NCBI RefSeq assembly: GCF_022749495.1
Contig: NZ_CP094241.1
Span: forward strand, 2,356,001 to 2,420,000
Length of the DNA: 64,000 nucleotides
Direction: 5' to 3'
Source of the DNA: Neisseria macacae ATCC 33926
GTDB lineage: Bacteria; Pseudomonadota; Gammaproteobacteria; Burkholderiales; Neisseriaceae
Shown: positions 54,342 to 62,613 of the stretch, one piece after another
How the letters are laid out: the number at the start of each line of letters is the position of its first letter
Position numbering within the stretch: position 1 is the stretch's first letter
Notes under the pieces: generated by a model
Told to the model about the DNA's origin: nothing
Seen by the model: only the letters and a program-made list of their open reading frames with translations
The model's database searches: none
Made by a program: the position numbers and the translations under genes

Positions 54342-54905
54342 ATGAAATCCAATCTGAAATTAATCGTTCCCGCCGTCCTTATCGCTACCGCGCTGTCTGC
54401 ATGCGGCAGCTCCGGCTCTAAATCTAAACCGGAAACTGCTCCGACTCCTACTGCGCAACAATCCGCTCCCGCGCCTGAAACGCCTAAAACCATGGAAGTC
54501 AATAATATTGAACGCACCAAGGAAGTGGCTTACAAATGCGGACCAAACGGTACTGATCCTTTGAATGTCATGTACGGCTTCCAAGGTGATGAGCCTGTGA
54601 TTGCCCAAGTGAAATACCAAGGCCAGCTGACTCCGGGTCTTTCCCGCATCGTCGGCACCGGCAATGATGTCAATGGCTTCTGGGGTGAAGGCGTGGCATG
54701 GATTGCCAACCGCGCCAACTATGCCAACATCGACAAAGTGGACGGCAATATGCTGACTATCCGTCAACAAACTGTCGTCAACGGTCAAAACCAAGTCGTG
54801 GACAACATCATCACCAAGTCCTGCGTATTGGACCAAACCGCTACGGCCCAATTGAACAAAGCACCTGCCAAACCTGCTAAGGGCAAAGGCAAAGCGAAGA
54901 AATAA
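54342..54905 (+). CDS. Lipoprotein with ACP/MliC-like domain
   Basis: The 187 residues begin with a lipoprotein signal (ATALSAC, Cys near 20) and a Ser/Pro/Thr linker to about residue 50. The next domain reads KEVAYKCGPNGTDPLNVMYGF and ends with a second Cys (TKSCVLDQ), resembling the disulfide-linked MliC/ACP lysozyme-inhibitor fold of Neisseria. A Lys/Ala-rich tail closes it. GGAG precedes ATG 54342. The lysozyme-inhibitor role is only a suggestion; iron control is inferred from the upstream box. Confidence 0.7.
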   Translation: MKSNLKLIVPAVLIATALSACGSSGSKSKPETAPTPTAQQSAPAPETPKTMEVNNIERTKEVAYKCGPNGTDPLNVMYGFQGDEPVIAQVKYQGQLTPGLSRIVGTGNDVNGFWGEGVAWIANRANYANIDKVDGNMLTIRQQTVVNGQNQVVDNIITKSCVLDQTATAQLNKAPAKPAKGKGKAKK

Positions 54906-54922
54906 AGACGTTGTATAAAGCG

Positions 54923-54967
54923 AAAGGTCGTCTGAAAACTTGAAATCGGGTTTTCAGACGACCTTTT
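54923..54967 (+). terminator. DUS-pair terminator of the ACP/MliC-like gene
   Basis: A 17-bp stem (54923-54939 with 54950-54966), ten-base loop and T run. Confidence 0.85.
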
Positions 54968-55098
54968 TGCATCGTCGGCTGTCTTTCTGCATGATTCGGT
55001 AACAGACACTGCAACAACACAAACAGCCCGCCTTATCACCGGCTCTCTAGATTGCCCCACTCTATCGGCTCAAGGCTGCACACATATCAATCCGTTTC

Positions 55099-55488
55099 TT
55101 ACCACCAGTAATACGGCCGGTAAAACGGGAATCCCCACTCGTCGTAATAGCGGTAATAGCGTGCTTCGCGCAGCTGTTGTTGGGAAATATAATTTTGCCA
55201 TGCCATCTTATAGCAGGCTTGGAACATCGGGTCAGACACTTTGTCGATGTATTTCAGGCGGAAGGCTTTTTGTTCTGCACTGGGCGTGCCGACTTGCTCC
55301 GCCTGCTCGAACTGTTTGCGCATCAGTTTGGCAGTCTCCGGATCGCATTCGGCAGCCAGACTGACTTGAAGATTTTGTTCATAACGTCTTTGCGCGCGTT
55401 CGCGGGCGGCTTTTTGTTCGGGCGTAGTGGCACAAGCGGCCAGGGTTGCCGCGATGCACAGCATCATAGAGGCTCGAATGAGAGACAT
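55099..55488 (-). CDS. Small lipoprotein, unknown
   Basis: The 129 residues have a lipobox (TLAAC, Cys19), a charged helical middle and a Tyr/Arg/Trp-rich end (RYYRYYDEWGFPFYRPYYWW). Two further cysteines (ECDPE, QACYK) may form a disulfide. AAAAAGGAAAA precedes the ATG. No family is recognised. Confidence 0.78.
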   Translation of the reverse strand: MSLIRASMMLCIAATLAACATTPEQKAARERAQRRYEQNLQVSLAAECDPETAKLMRKQFEQAEQVGTPSAEQKAFRLKYIDKVSDPMFQACYKMAWQNYISQQQLREARYYRYYDEWGFPFYRPYYWW

Positions 55489-55848
55489 GATTTTTCCTTT
55501 TTATATCAAGGGATAGGGGTAATGTACGCCTTTTGCGGCAAATTGTGAAGCCTGTCGTACCGTCCGTGTTCAGCCGACAAAACGGCAAAGCCCGGCTAAA
55601 ACAAACCGTACCACCTGACAAGAGGTCGTCTGAAAAGTGAAGAGCCATTTTCAGACGACCTCGTATCTCGCCCTGATCTTTTTATAGTGGATTAACTTTA
55701 AACCGGTACGGCGCTGCCTTGCCGTACCGGTTTAAAGTTAATCCACTATAGTGATTTCGCCATATTCATTGAAGAAGCCCTTAGCGATACAATATCGCAC
55801 CATATCCAATCGAATCGAGGTCGTCTGAAAAATTGAAAAGGGATTGAT
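55489..55848. other. Intergenic region with DUS pair and minimal Correia element
   Basis: It holds an uptake pair (55622-55636 with 55648-55662), the 68-bp Correia palindrome and a single uptake sequence (about 55818) before the DUF1275 gene. No gene is seen. Confidence 0.6.
55683..55750. mobile_element. 68-bp fold-back Correia remnant
   Basis: Perfect 30-bp inverted arms (55683-55712 and 55721-55750) flank the loop GCTGCCTT. Both arms are the GGTACGG-side end of the Correia element, so the core and the other end are gone. TA repeats of the usual insertion site flank it. Confidence 0.85.
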
Positions 55849-56748
55849 ATGACGGCAAATCATCACGAAGAAACACCAAACGAGCCACAGCAGCCGACCA
55901 GCCGCCACAAGCGTCGGCACGAACGCCTGCACGCGCCGCCGTTTTGGCAGGCGGACAGGCCGTATCTGCACGAACACCATATTTCCGATGCGCGCTTCCG
56001 CAGGCTGGGCTATATCATGGCGATGTTGGCGGGCGCAATCAATGCGGGCGGTTTCTTTGCGTTTTCACGTTATACGTCGCACGTTACCGGCTCGATGTCG
56101 ATGCTGGCGGACGCTGTTTATCTGCGCGAATGGTTAACGGCGGCGGTGGCTTTGATCAGCGTGTTGTGTTTCATTGTCGGCGCGGCGCATTCGGGCTGGG
56201 TGGTTTTGTGGACGCAGCAGAAGCGGTTTCGCGGCAGCTTCGGTTTTTCCATGTGGCTGGAAGCGGTTTATCTGCTGATATTCGGCTTGTTCGGTCTGAC
56301 GACATCGAAGTGGAACATCGGGGACGGGAATTTGGTTTTCCCGTCGTTGGCTTTGTTTTTAATGTGTTTCATCATGGGAATGCACAATACGGTGATGACG
56401 CTTTTGTCCGGCGGCGCCATCCGTTCGACACACATGACCGGCACGGCGACCGACTTGGGCATCGAGCTTTCGCGTGCGCTGTATTATTCAAAAAAACATC
56501 ATCCGCGCCTGCCTCATGTTCATGTCAACAAACCGAAAATGTGGCTGTTGAACGGCTTGATGTGGGCATTTCTATTGGGCGGCGTCGTGGGTGCTTGGGG
56601 CTACCACAAAATCGGACACCATTTCGCGCTGCCGGTATCCGCCGTCTTGTTCATCTTGGGCGCAGGGTCTGTGGGCTATGATGTGAAAGTGCGCTTGAAA
56701 TTTGCGCTGGCGGGCTGGTATCGGCGGCATCGTGCGAAACAGCGTTAA
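55849..56748 (+). CDS. DUF1275 (YoaK-like) membrane protein
   Basis: The 299-residue protein has a His/Pro/Arg-rich N-terminal 55 residues, then about six helices with the DUF1275 pattern: AMLAGAINAGGFFAFSRYTS, HVTGSMSMLADAV, LMCFIMGMHNTVMTLLSGG and THMTGTATDLGIELSR. It is a probable transporter of unknown substrate. AAGGGATTG precedes the ATG. Confidence 0.85.
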   Translation: MTANHHEETPNEPQQPTSRHKRRHERLHAPPFWQADRPYLHEHHISDARFRRLGYIMAMLAGAINAGGFFAFSRYTSHVTGSMSMLADAVYLREWLTAAVALISVLCFIVGAAHSGWVVLWTQQKRFRGSFGFSMWLEAVYLLIFGLFGLTTSKWNIGDGNLVFPSLALFLMCFIMGMHNTVMTLLSGGAIRSTHMTGTATDLGIELSRALYYSKKHHPRLPHVHVNKPKMWLLNGLMWAFLLGGVVGAWGYHKIGHHFALPVSAVLFILGAGSVGYDVKVRLKFALAGWYRRHRAKQR

Positions 56749-57054
56749 AAAGCGCTATTGCGGCAAATCCGCATACCACCATGCCAATTATCGGCGCTCA
56801 GTGAACCAAATCGCTTTTCTTTTGCCCAATCAAATAGATACTCCTGCTTGATGACAATCCCTCCAAATCTTCTAATCGTTTGTTTTGAATGAAAAACACC
56901 TTAATCAAGGCTGCCGCATCGCGTTATCCCTGAAACGCGCGGGCAATGAGCGGACAGCGATTGGATTAATGGCAATATGAGTCATGGCGGGAACCATCCC
57001 TTCTTCCAACTGATTTTCAGACGACCCCTGCGTCGTTGTCGAAAGGACATCTTA
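56749..57054. other. Intergenic region before the OmpA-type lipoprotein
   Basis: 306 bp with no supported gene; an uptake sequence lies at about 57014-57027, near the start of the next gene. I could not place a promoter. Confidence 0.45.
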
Positions 57055-57735
57055 ATGAAACTCTTGAAATCCCTAACCGTTGCCGCATTGGCAATCCCTT
57101 TGGCACTGACCGGCTGCGTAACCGACCCTGTAAGCGGACAACGCAACACCAGCAAAACCGCCATGTACGGCTTGGGCGGCGCGGCAGTGTGCGGCATCGT
57201 CGGCGCACTGACCCATGGCGGCAAAGGCGCGCGCAATTCCGCGTTGGCGTGTGGCGCGATTGGCGCGGGCGTAGGCGGCTACATGGACTATCAAGAGAAA
57301 AAACTGCGCGAAAACCTGAAAAACACCAACATCGAAGTGGAACGCCAAGGCAACCAAATCAAGTTGGTGATGCCTGAAAACGTCACCTTCGCCACAGGCA
57401 GCGCGGCATTGAGCGATCAGGCGCGAAACGCTTTGGCGACCGCCTCCGAAACGCTGGTGCAATACCCCGACACGACCTTGACGATTAACGGTCATACCGA
57501 CAACACCGGCAATGATGCCATCAACGAACCGCTGTCCCGAAATCGCGCGCTTGCCGTTGCCGACTACCTGCAATCGCGCGGCGTGAACGGCTCGCGCCTG
57601 ACCACCGCCGGCTACGGCTCGCGCCACCCGATCGCGTCTAACGCCACAGTCGAAGGTCGCGCCCAAAACCGCCGCGTCGAGATTTTGATCAATCCCGACC
57701 AAAACGCCATCAACGCGGCGAAACAGCAAATGTAA
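57055..57735 (+). CDS. OmpA-family lipoprotein (YiaD-like)
   Basis: From ATG 57055 (AAAGGACA upstream) the 226 residues have a lipobox (ALTGC, Cys20), a glycine-rich segment (about 38-80, GGAAVCGIVGALTHGG) typical of YiaD/YMGG-type proteins, and a C-terminal OmpA domain (about 105-220) with INGHTDNTGNDAINEPLSRNRA and AQNRRVEILI. It should anchor peptidoglycan to the outer membrane. A frame from 56977 crosses an uptake sequence and is rejected. Confidence 0.9.
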   Translation: MKLLKSLTVAALAIPLALTGCVTDPVSGQRNTSKTAMYGLGGAAVCGIVGALTHGGKGARNSALACGAIGAGVGGYMDYQEKKLRENLKNTNIEVERQGNQIKLVMPENVTFATGSAALSDQARNALATASETLVQYPDTTLTINGHTDNTGNDAINEPLSRNRALAVADYLQSRGVNGSRLTTAGYGSRHPIASNATVEGRAQNRRVEILINPDQNAINAAKQQM

Positions 57736-57759
57736 GCTATCCGTCTGAAGATACAGCTT

Positions 57760-57801
57760 AAAGGTCGTCTGAAATCCGATTTTGGGTTTCAGACGACCTT
57801 T
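57760..57801 (+). terminator. DUS-pair terminator of the OmpA-type gene
   Basis: Opposed uptake sequences (57760-57774, 57787-57801) with a twelve-base loop and TTTTT. Confidence 0.8.
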
Positions 57802-57929
57802 TTTCATTGCGCCATCGGTTCGCCGGTTTTGCCACCTATTCATCAGGTTTTCGGTTGAATGCCTCATCACTAAGGCCAAAAGCAAAACAAGCCTTTGATT
57901 TTTCAGACGACCTTAAACCATTCCACCAA

Positions 57930-58086
57930 TATAGTGGATTAACTTTAAATCAGGACAAGGCGACGAAGCCGCAGACAGTACAGATAGTACGGAACCGATT
58001 CACTTGGTGCTTCAGCACCTTAGAGAATCGTTCTCTTTGAGCTAAGGCGAGGCAACGCCGTACCGGTTTAAATTTAATCCACTATA
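57930..58086. mobile_element. Correia element, full length 157 bp
   Basis: Full-length copy in the same orientation as the one at 8104, ending 52 bp before the promoter of the HutW-HutX gene. Confidence 0.92.
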
Positions 58087-58137
58087 TTTATTCACCTGCC
58101 GACACTGTTTATGTTCCGTTTTCCCGCTCTATCATCC

Positions 58138-58189
58138 TTGACACTGCCTGATGACAGTGATTTAATTTCCTAATATGATTAATAATCAT
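58138..58189 (+). promoter_or_regulatory. Promoter and Fur-like palindrome of the HutWX gene
   Basis: TTGACA (58138-58143), 17 bases, TTTAAT (58161-58166). The predicted start lies beside ATGATTAATAATCAT (58175-58189), a perfect 7-1-7 palindrome of Fur-box type. A repressor bound there would block transcription; iron control is inferred. Confidence 0.7.
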
Positions 58190-58201
58190 TTTTAATCAAA
58201 T

Positions 58202-60022
58202 ATGGAAAAGCAGATCGTTTGGACACCGCGCCAATCCGCGCCTAAAGCCTTTCCCGAACGGCAGGCGTTGATGCCGATATGGGGCGGCATACCGATTCCC
58301 CGTCCGCAATGGCAAAATATTTGGCGGCAGAAGCTCCCCCATGCCGCCGACTCCGACGCGCTTGCCTATCTGCACATCCCTTTCTGCGCCAACCACTGCG
58401 TGTTCTGCGGCTTCTACCGCAACGCGTGGAAAGAGAGTTACAGCAGCGTTTACACCGACAAAATTATCGAAGAAATGGCGGCGGAAGCCGAAATCCGTCA
58501 GGGCAACGGCAAAATCCGCGCCGTCTATTTCGGTGGCGGCACGCCCACCGCGCTGCAAACCCCAGACCTCGCCAGGCTCATCCGCGCCTGTTACCAATAC
58601 CTGCCGATTGCCGACGACTGCGAGTTCACCATCGAAGGCCGCATGAGCCATTTCGACATAGAAAAAGCCCAAGCCTGCATCGAAGCGGGTGCCAACCGCA
58701 TTTCCATCGGCGTGCAAACTTTCGACACCGCCATCCGCCGCCGCCTCGGCCGCAAACACGGCGGCGACGAAGCCTTTGCCTATCTGGAAAAACTGTGTGA
58801 AATCAATGCCGTCATCGTTGTCGATTTGATGTTCGGCCTGCCCAACCAAACCGACGCCGTTTGGCAAAACGATCTCGAACGCGCCACCGCCCTGCCTTTG
58901 TCCGGACTCGACACCTACGCCTTCAACCTCTATCCCATGCTGCCCATCAACCGTATGGTGGAGAAAGGCGCATTTCCCGCCCCGCCGGGTTTCGACGTTC
59001 AGGCCGACCAATACGCCTACGCCGTCGAAACGCTGGCGCAAAAAGGCTGGAACCAAGTCAGCAACAGCCATTTCGCCTATCCAGGCCGCGGCGAACGCAA
59101 CCGCTACAATACCTTGGTCAAATCCAACATCCCCTGCTGGGCGTTCGGCTCCGGCGCAGGCGGCAATTTCGGCGGCTTCAGTTATCAGGTGCAGGGCGAT
59201 TTGGACAGCTATCTCGCCACCCCGAAAGGCGAAAAAAACATCGCCTTCATGAGCGGCCACAGCCCGAACAAAACCCTGCTCGGACAAGTGCAGCACGATA
59301 TGGAAACAGGTCGTCTGAATCCCTCGCTGTTTGACGGCAACGCCGCCGCGCAGAAACTGATTGCCCAATGGCAGGCAATGCAGCTCTTTGAAGAACAAGG
59401 TTCGGACGGCCTCATCCGCCTGAACACCAGCGGCCGCTACTGGTCGCCCACCCTCATCCGCAAACTCATGCTCACCCTCCCGACCCAAGAAAAGGATCAA
59501 ACCATGCAAAAACTTTCATCCGAACAACAAATCATGTTGCGCCAATCATTGGAAAAAAATCCCGGCCAAGTGCTCGAAATGCTCGCCGCGCAAAACCAAT
59601 GCAGCTTTGAAGACGTCATCCGCTGCCTGCCCGAAAACTGCATCCGCCAAACCGAAGGCAGCCGCATCGTCGAAATCCTCCAAGCCGTCGCCGCTTGGGA
59701 CGAAGTCGTCACCTTCATCGCCCACACCCCCGACGCCATCGTCGAAGTTACCGGCAAACTGCCCGGCGGCAAAGTCGGCCGCGGCTTCTACAATTTCGAC
59801 CATCCCGAAACCGACGGCGGCGTACACGGTCATATCTATTATGAAAACTGCGCCGCCATCTACCTTTTAGAACGCCCGTTTATGGGCAAAGATACCTGCT
59901 CACTCAACTTCATCAACCGCAACGGCGGCGCCATGTTCAAAATCTTCGTCGGCCGCGACGAAGCAGGCGAACTCAAACGACACCAAATCGAAGCCATGAG
60001 AAAACTGTTCGAGGCGGCTTAA
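58202..60022 (+). CDS. HutW-HutX fusion: radical-SAM haem degradation protein
   Basis: A single 606-codon frame. Residues 1-430 are HutW/ChuW-like: HIPFCANHCVFCGFY (CX3CX2C for the 4Fe-4S cluster) near 60, VYFGGGTPTAL near 108 and RISIGVQTFD near 165. Residues 435-606 are HutX-like (haem-trafficking ChuX/HutX fold): MQKLSSEQQIML, GGKVGRGFYNF, CSLNFINRNGGAMFKIFVGRD. HutW relatives open haem anaerobically using SAM. The two are usually separate adjacent genes. At the joint, AAAAGGATCAAACC precedes ATG 59504, so HutX may also be made alone. The ribosome site before 58202 is weak. Confidence 0.88.
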   Translation: MEKQIVWTPRQSAPKAFPERQALMPIWGGIPIPRPQWQNIWRQKLPHAADSDALAYLHIPFCANHCVFCGFYRNAWKESYSSVYTDKIIEEMAAEAEIRQGNGKIRAVYFGGGTPTALQTPDLARLIRACYQYLPIADDCEFTIEGRMSHFDIEKAQACIEAGANRISIGVQTFDTAIRRRLGRKHGGDEAFAYLEKLCEINAVIVVDLMFGLPNQTDAVWQNDLERATALPLSGLDTYAFNLYPMLPINRMVEKGAFPAPPGFDVQADQYAYAVETLAQKGWNQVSNSHFAYPGRGERNRYNTLVKSNIPCWAFGSGAGGNFGGFSYQVQGDLDSYLATPKGEKNIAFMSGHSPNKTLLGQVQHDMETGRLNPSLFDGNAAAQKLIAQWQAMQLFEEQGSDGLIRLNTSGRYWSPTLIRKLMLTLPTQEKDQTMQKLSSEQQIMLRQSLEKNPGQVLEMLAAQNQCSFEDVIRCLPENCIRQTEGSRIVEILQAVAAWDEVVTFIAHTPDAIVEVTGKLPGGKVGRGFYNFDHPETDGGVHGHIYYENCAAIYLLERPFMGKDTCSLNFINRNGGAMFKIFVGRDEAGELKRHQIEAMRKLFEAA

Positions 60023-60559
60023 ACAGTTTTCAGCCGACCTTTGCCTGAAGCTGATAGAAATTGCCGCATTCCTGCCCAAACGAAATCTTTCGGCATCGTA
60101 AATAGCCGATGAAATTCGACAGGCTGCCTGCAAGATTGGCGTTTGCCACAAAGTAAGCTTGCGCTTACCGCCCTCTCCCTAACCCTCTCCCACGGGGAGA
60201 GGGAATTGAGGATGCTGAGATTCAACCATTTTTGGATTCTCTGTCGCCTAGAATTTCTCTACCCATACATCCCCTCTCCCCGTGGGAGAGGGTTAGGGAG
60301 AGGGCAAAGCGCGAAACGGTAAGTCAATTCCTCAGACAAACCCGCGCTACGGCAGTTTTTATAAAACCCGCTTTGCCCGTTTTCAGATGACCTCACCCGC
60401 CACAAAAGAGAACCGAAAAGAAGTAGCGTGGGCTTTGCCCACGACCACGCAGCATCAAACACAACAAGGTCGTCTGAAAATCAACCAGCCTACCCCAACC
60501 ACTCAACCAAGTAAGCAGATTATTGAACCCCTAACCACCCGACACACAAAGGAGACCCC
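60023..60559. other. Intergenic region with a long inverted repeat
   Basis: No gene is supported in these 537 bp. They hold a 33-bp inverted-repeat element, a hairpin CGTGGGC/GCCCACG (about 60427-60444), diverged uptake copies, and one perfect uptake sequence (about 60468-60479) before the next gene. Confidence 0.6.
60171..60304. repeat. MITE-like element with perfect 33-bp inverted repeats
   Basis: Arms 60171-60203 and 60272-60304 are exact reverse complements, built from CCCTCTCCCTAACCC and CCACGGGGAGAGGG. The 68-bp spacer is unrelated. Similarity continues outward as GCGCTT on both sides. This resembles CCCTCTCCC-type repeats found in many bacteria. Confidence 0.8.
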
Positions 60560-61180
60560 ATGCAACTCATCTTCGGTGCCAACGGCCCATCCGGCCGCGC
60601 ATTCATCCGCACGCTCACCAACCCCACCGATACCGTCGCCGTCTTAAGAAGGCCGTCTGAAGACTCGTTCTTCAGCGATCATCACATTCAGACGACCGTA
60701 GCCGATGCACTCGATGCCGACGCGCTCGACAAAGTATTCGCACAATACCGCCCCGACAGCGTCATCAGTTTCGTCGGCGGCAAAAACGAACAAGGCATAC
60801 GCAGCGACGCACTGGGCAACATCAACATCATCGCCGCCGCCCAGTCCGCCAATCCGCAAGCCCGTTTCATCCTGATTACCAGCATGGGCTGCGGCGAACA
60901 ATGGGACATGATGAGCGAACCCTTCAAACAAGCCCTTGGCGAAGCCGTCCGCGCCAAAACCGAAGCCGAAATCTACCTCAAACAAAGCAGCCTGAACTGG
61001 ACCATCCTCCGCCCCTGCGGTTTGGACAACAGCGAAGACAACCGCCACATCCTGACCGACCGCCCCGACGGCATCCCTAAAAACTACATGAGCCGAAACG
61101 GACTCGCCACCGCCGTCGCCGCCGTCCTGCAAGACCCCAGCAGCATCGGTAAGGTTTACACCGTCGGCGCAGGCAGTTAA
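60560..61180 (+). CDS. NAD(P)-binding SDR-like protein
   Basis: The 206 residues start with a Rossmann motif (MQLIFGANGPSGRAFIRTL) and continue as the NmrA/atypical-SDR type (ILITSMGCGEQWDM, AEIYLKQSSLNWTILRPCGL). The usual YxxxK is not evident, so catalysis is uncertain. AAAGGAGACCCC precedes the ATG. An AGGCCGTCTGAA copy (60650-60661) lies in frame and encodes RPSE. Confidence 0.85.
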   Translation: MQLIFGANGPSGRAFIRTLTNPTDTVAVLRRPSEDSFFSDHHIQTTVADALDADALDKVFAQYRPDSVISFVGGKNEQGIRSDALGNINIIAAAQSANPQARFILITSMGCGEQWDMMSEPFKQALGEAVRAKTEAEIYLKQSSLNWTILRPCGLDNSEDNRHILTDRPDGIPKNYMSRNGLATAVAAVLQDPSSIGKVYTVGAGS

Positions 61181-61199
61181 CACCGCGCCCATTGCCAAA

Positions 61200-61230
61200 C
61201 AGGTCGTCTGAAACCGTTTCAGACGACCTG
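61200..61230 (+). terminator. DUS pair with one-base separation
   Basis: Two opposed uptake sequences form a 15-bp inverted repeat around a single base, 20 bp past the stop codon. As RNA the innermost pairs must open to form a loop. Confidence 0.7.
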
Positions 61231-61353
61231 CTTCCTATTACCGACAATCAGCGCGGCATCCATTCATCCGCTTAAAAAACCATTCCCAAACCCCGCTTTC
61301 AGACGACCTCCTGCCTTGTGTTATGATAATGGCTCTTCACACAAAGGTATTTT

Positions 61354-61791
61354 ATGGACAAACCCGTCTATCTCTACACCGACGGCGCATGCAAAGGCAA
61401 TCCCGGCGCCGGCGGCTGGGGCGTGTTCATGCGTTACGGCGCACATGAAAAAGAACTGTTCGGCGGCGAAGCGGAAACCACCAACAACCGCATGGAGCTG
61501 ACCGCCGTCATCGAAGGCCTGAAATCCCTAAAACGCCGCTGCCAAGTCATCATCTACACCGACTCGCAATACGTCAAAAACGGCATGGAAAGCTGGATAC
61601 ACGGCTGGAAAAAAAACGGCTGGAAAACCGCCGCCAAAAAACCGGTTAAAAACGATGATTTATGGAAAGAACTCGACAGCTTGGTTCAACAGCACGATGT
61701 CCGTTGGACTTGGGTAAAAGGCCATGCCGGACACCCTGAAAACGAAAAAGCCGACGAGCTCGCCAACCGAGGCGCGGCAAAATTTTTATAA
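61354..61791 (+). CDS. rnhA: Ribonuclease HI
   Basis: The 145 residues carry the RNase H carboxylates: YTDGACKGNPGAGGWG (Asp), NNRMELTAVIEGL (Glu), IYTDSQYVKNG (Asp) and KGHAGHPENEKADELAN (His/Asp). It degrades RNA in RNA-DNA hybrids. AAAGGTATTTT precedes the ATG. A membrane protein and a HIT protein follow closely on the same strand. Confidence 0.97.
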   Translation: MDKPVYLYTDGACKGNPGAGGWGVFMRYGAHEKELFGGEAETTNNRMELTAVIEGLKSLKRRCQVIIYTDSQYVKNGMESWIHGWKKNGWKTAAKKPVKNDDLWKELDSLVQQHDVRWTWVKGHAGHPENEKADELANRGAAKFL

Positions 61792-61801
61792 CACTTCATC
61801 C

Positions 61802-62116
61802 ATGACTGCACTCAAACATCTCAAACCATTCTTTTGGATTGCCATCATTGCATTGATTTGTGTGACGCCCATAGCATTTATGTTCGCCTATTCGCCCTTT
61901 CATGATGTCGATGATTTTTTTCGCTTTGGCTTGTGCGATCACATTGAGAGTGCCGAAGAATGTGACGACTTAATCACGCCCGCCTATTTATTTTGGTGGT
62001 TTATACCTAAACCGTGGCTTTTCGCATTCATACTACTGACTGCCATTTACCTCGTTCTAAAAATCCTGATTGAAATCATCCGATTCCTATTCAGACTCAG
62101 AAAGAAAAACCCATGA
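61802..62116 (+). CDS. Hypothetical two-helix membrane protein
   Basis: The 104-residue protein has helices at about 10-30 (FFWIAIIALICVTPIAFMFA) and 68-98, with an acidic loop holding two cysteines (GLCDHIESAEECDD) between. It starts 10 bp after rnhA and overlaps the next start as ATGA. No family is recognised. Confidence 0.75.
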   Translation: MTALKHLKPFFWIAIIALICVTPIAFMFAYSPFHDVDDFFRFGLCDHIESAEECDDLITPAYLFWWFIPKPWLFAFILLTAIYLVLKILIEIIRFLFRLRKKNP

Positions 62117-62511
62117 CCTGCCCCATCTGCACCGCAGACAACGAAGACATTTTGCTGCAAACGCCAAACCTGCGCGTCATCGCCATCCACAACGAAGCCG
62201 CAGCCCCGGCATTCTGCCGCGTCATCTGGAACGACCACATCGCCGAGATGACCGACCTTTCAGCCGCCGAACGTGCCGAAATCATGGAAATGGTGTATAA
62301 AGTCGAAGCCGCCATGCGCCAAGTGTTCCATCCCGCCAAAATCAACCTTGCCAGCCTGGGCAACGTCGTTCCCCATCTGCATTGGCACGTCATCGCCCGC
62401 TTTGAAAACGATGCCAACTTTCCCGCCCCGATTTGGGCAGCCCCCGTCCGCGAACACGGCATGACCCTTCCGGACAACTGGACGGAACAAGTCAAAGCCC
62501 TGCTGGCGTAA
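62113..62511 (+). CDS. HIT-family protein
   Basis: The 132 residues include an N-terminal CPIC pair, FCRVIWNDHIAEMTDLS and the histidine triad VVPHLHWHVIARF near residue 93. HIT proteins hydrolyse or transfer nucleotides. The triad is HxHxH plus hydrophobics, as in small HIT hydrolases. Its start overlaps the previous gene by four bases. Several uptake copies follow. Confidence 0.9.
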   Translation: MTCPICTADNEDILLQTPNLRVIAIHNEAAAPAFCRVIWNDHIAEMTDLSAAERAEIMEMVYKVEAAMRQVFHPAKINLASLGNVVPHLHWHVIARFENDANFPAPIWAAPVREHGMTLPDNWTEQVKALLA

Positions 62512-62613
62512 CGTTCAGACGACCTCAATAGGCGTATCGGATACCGCATATCAACCGATTTTCAGACGACCCCTGCCGAAAAGGTCGTCTGAAACCCAAG
62601 CAAAGGAAACCAT

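Noticed and set aside
58196..59509. 437-codon minus-strand frame over HutW
   Set aside because: Antisense shadow of the radical-SAM gene.
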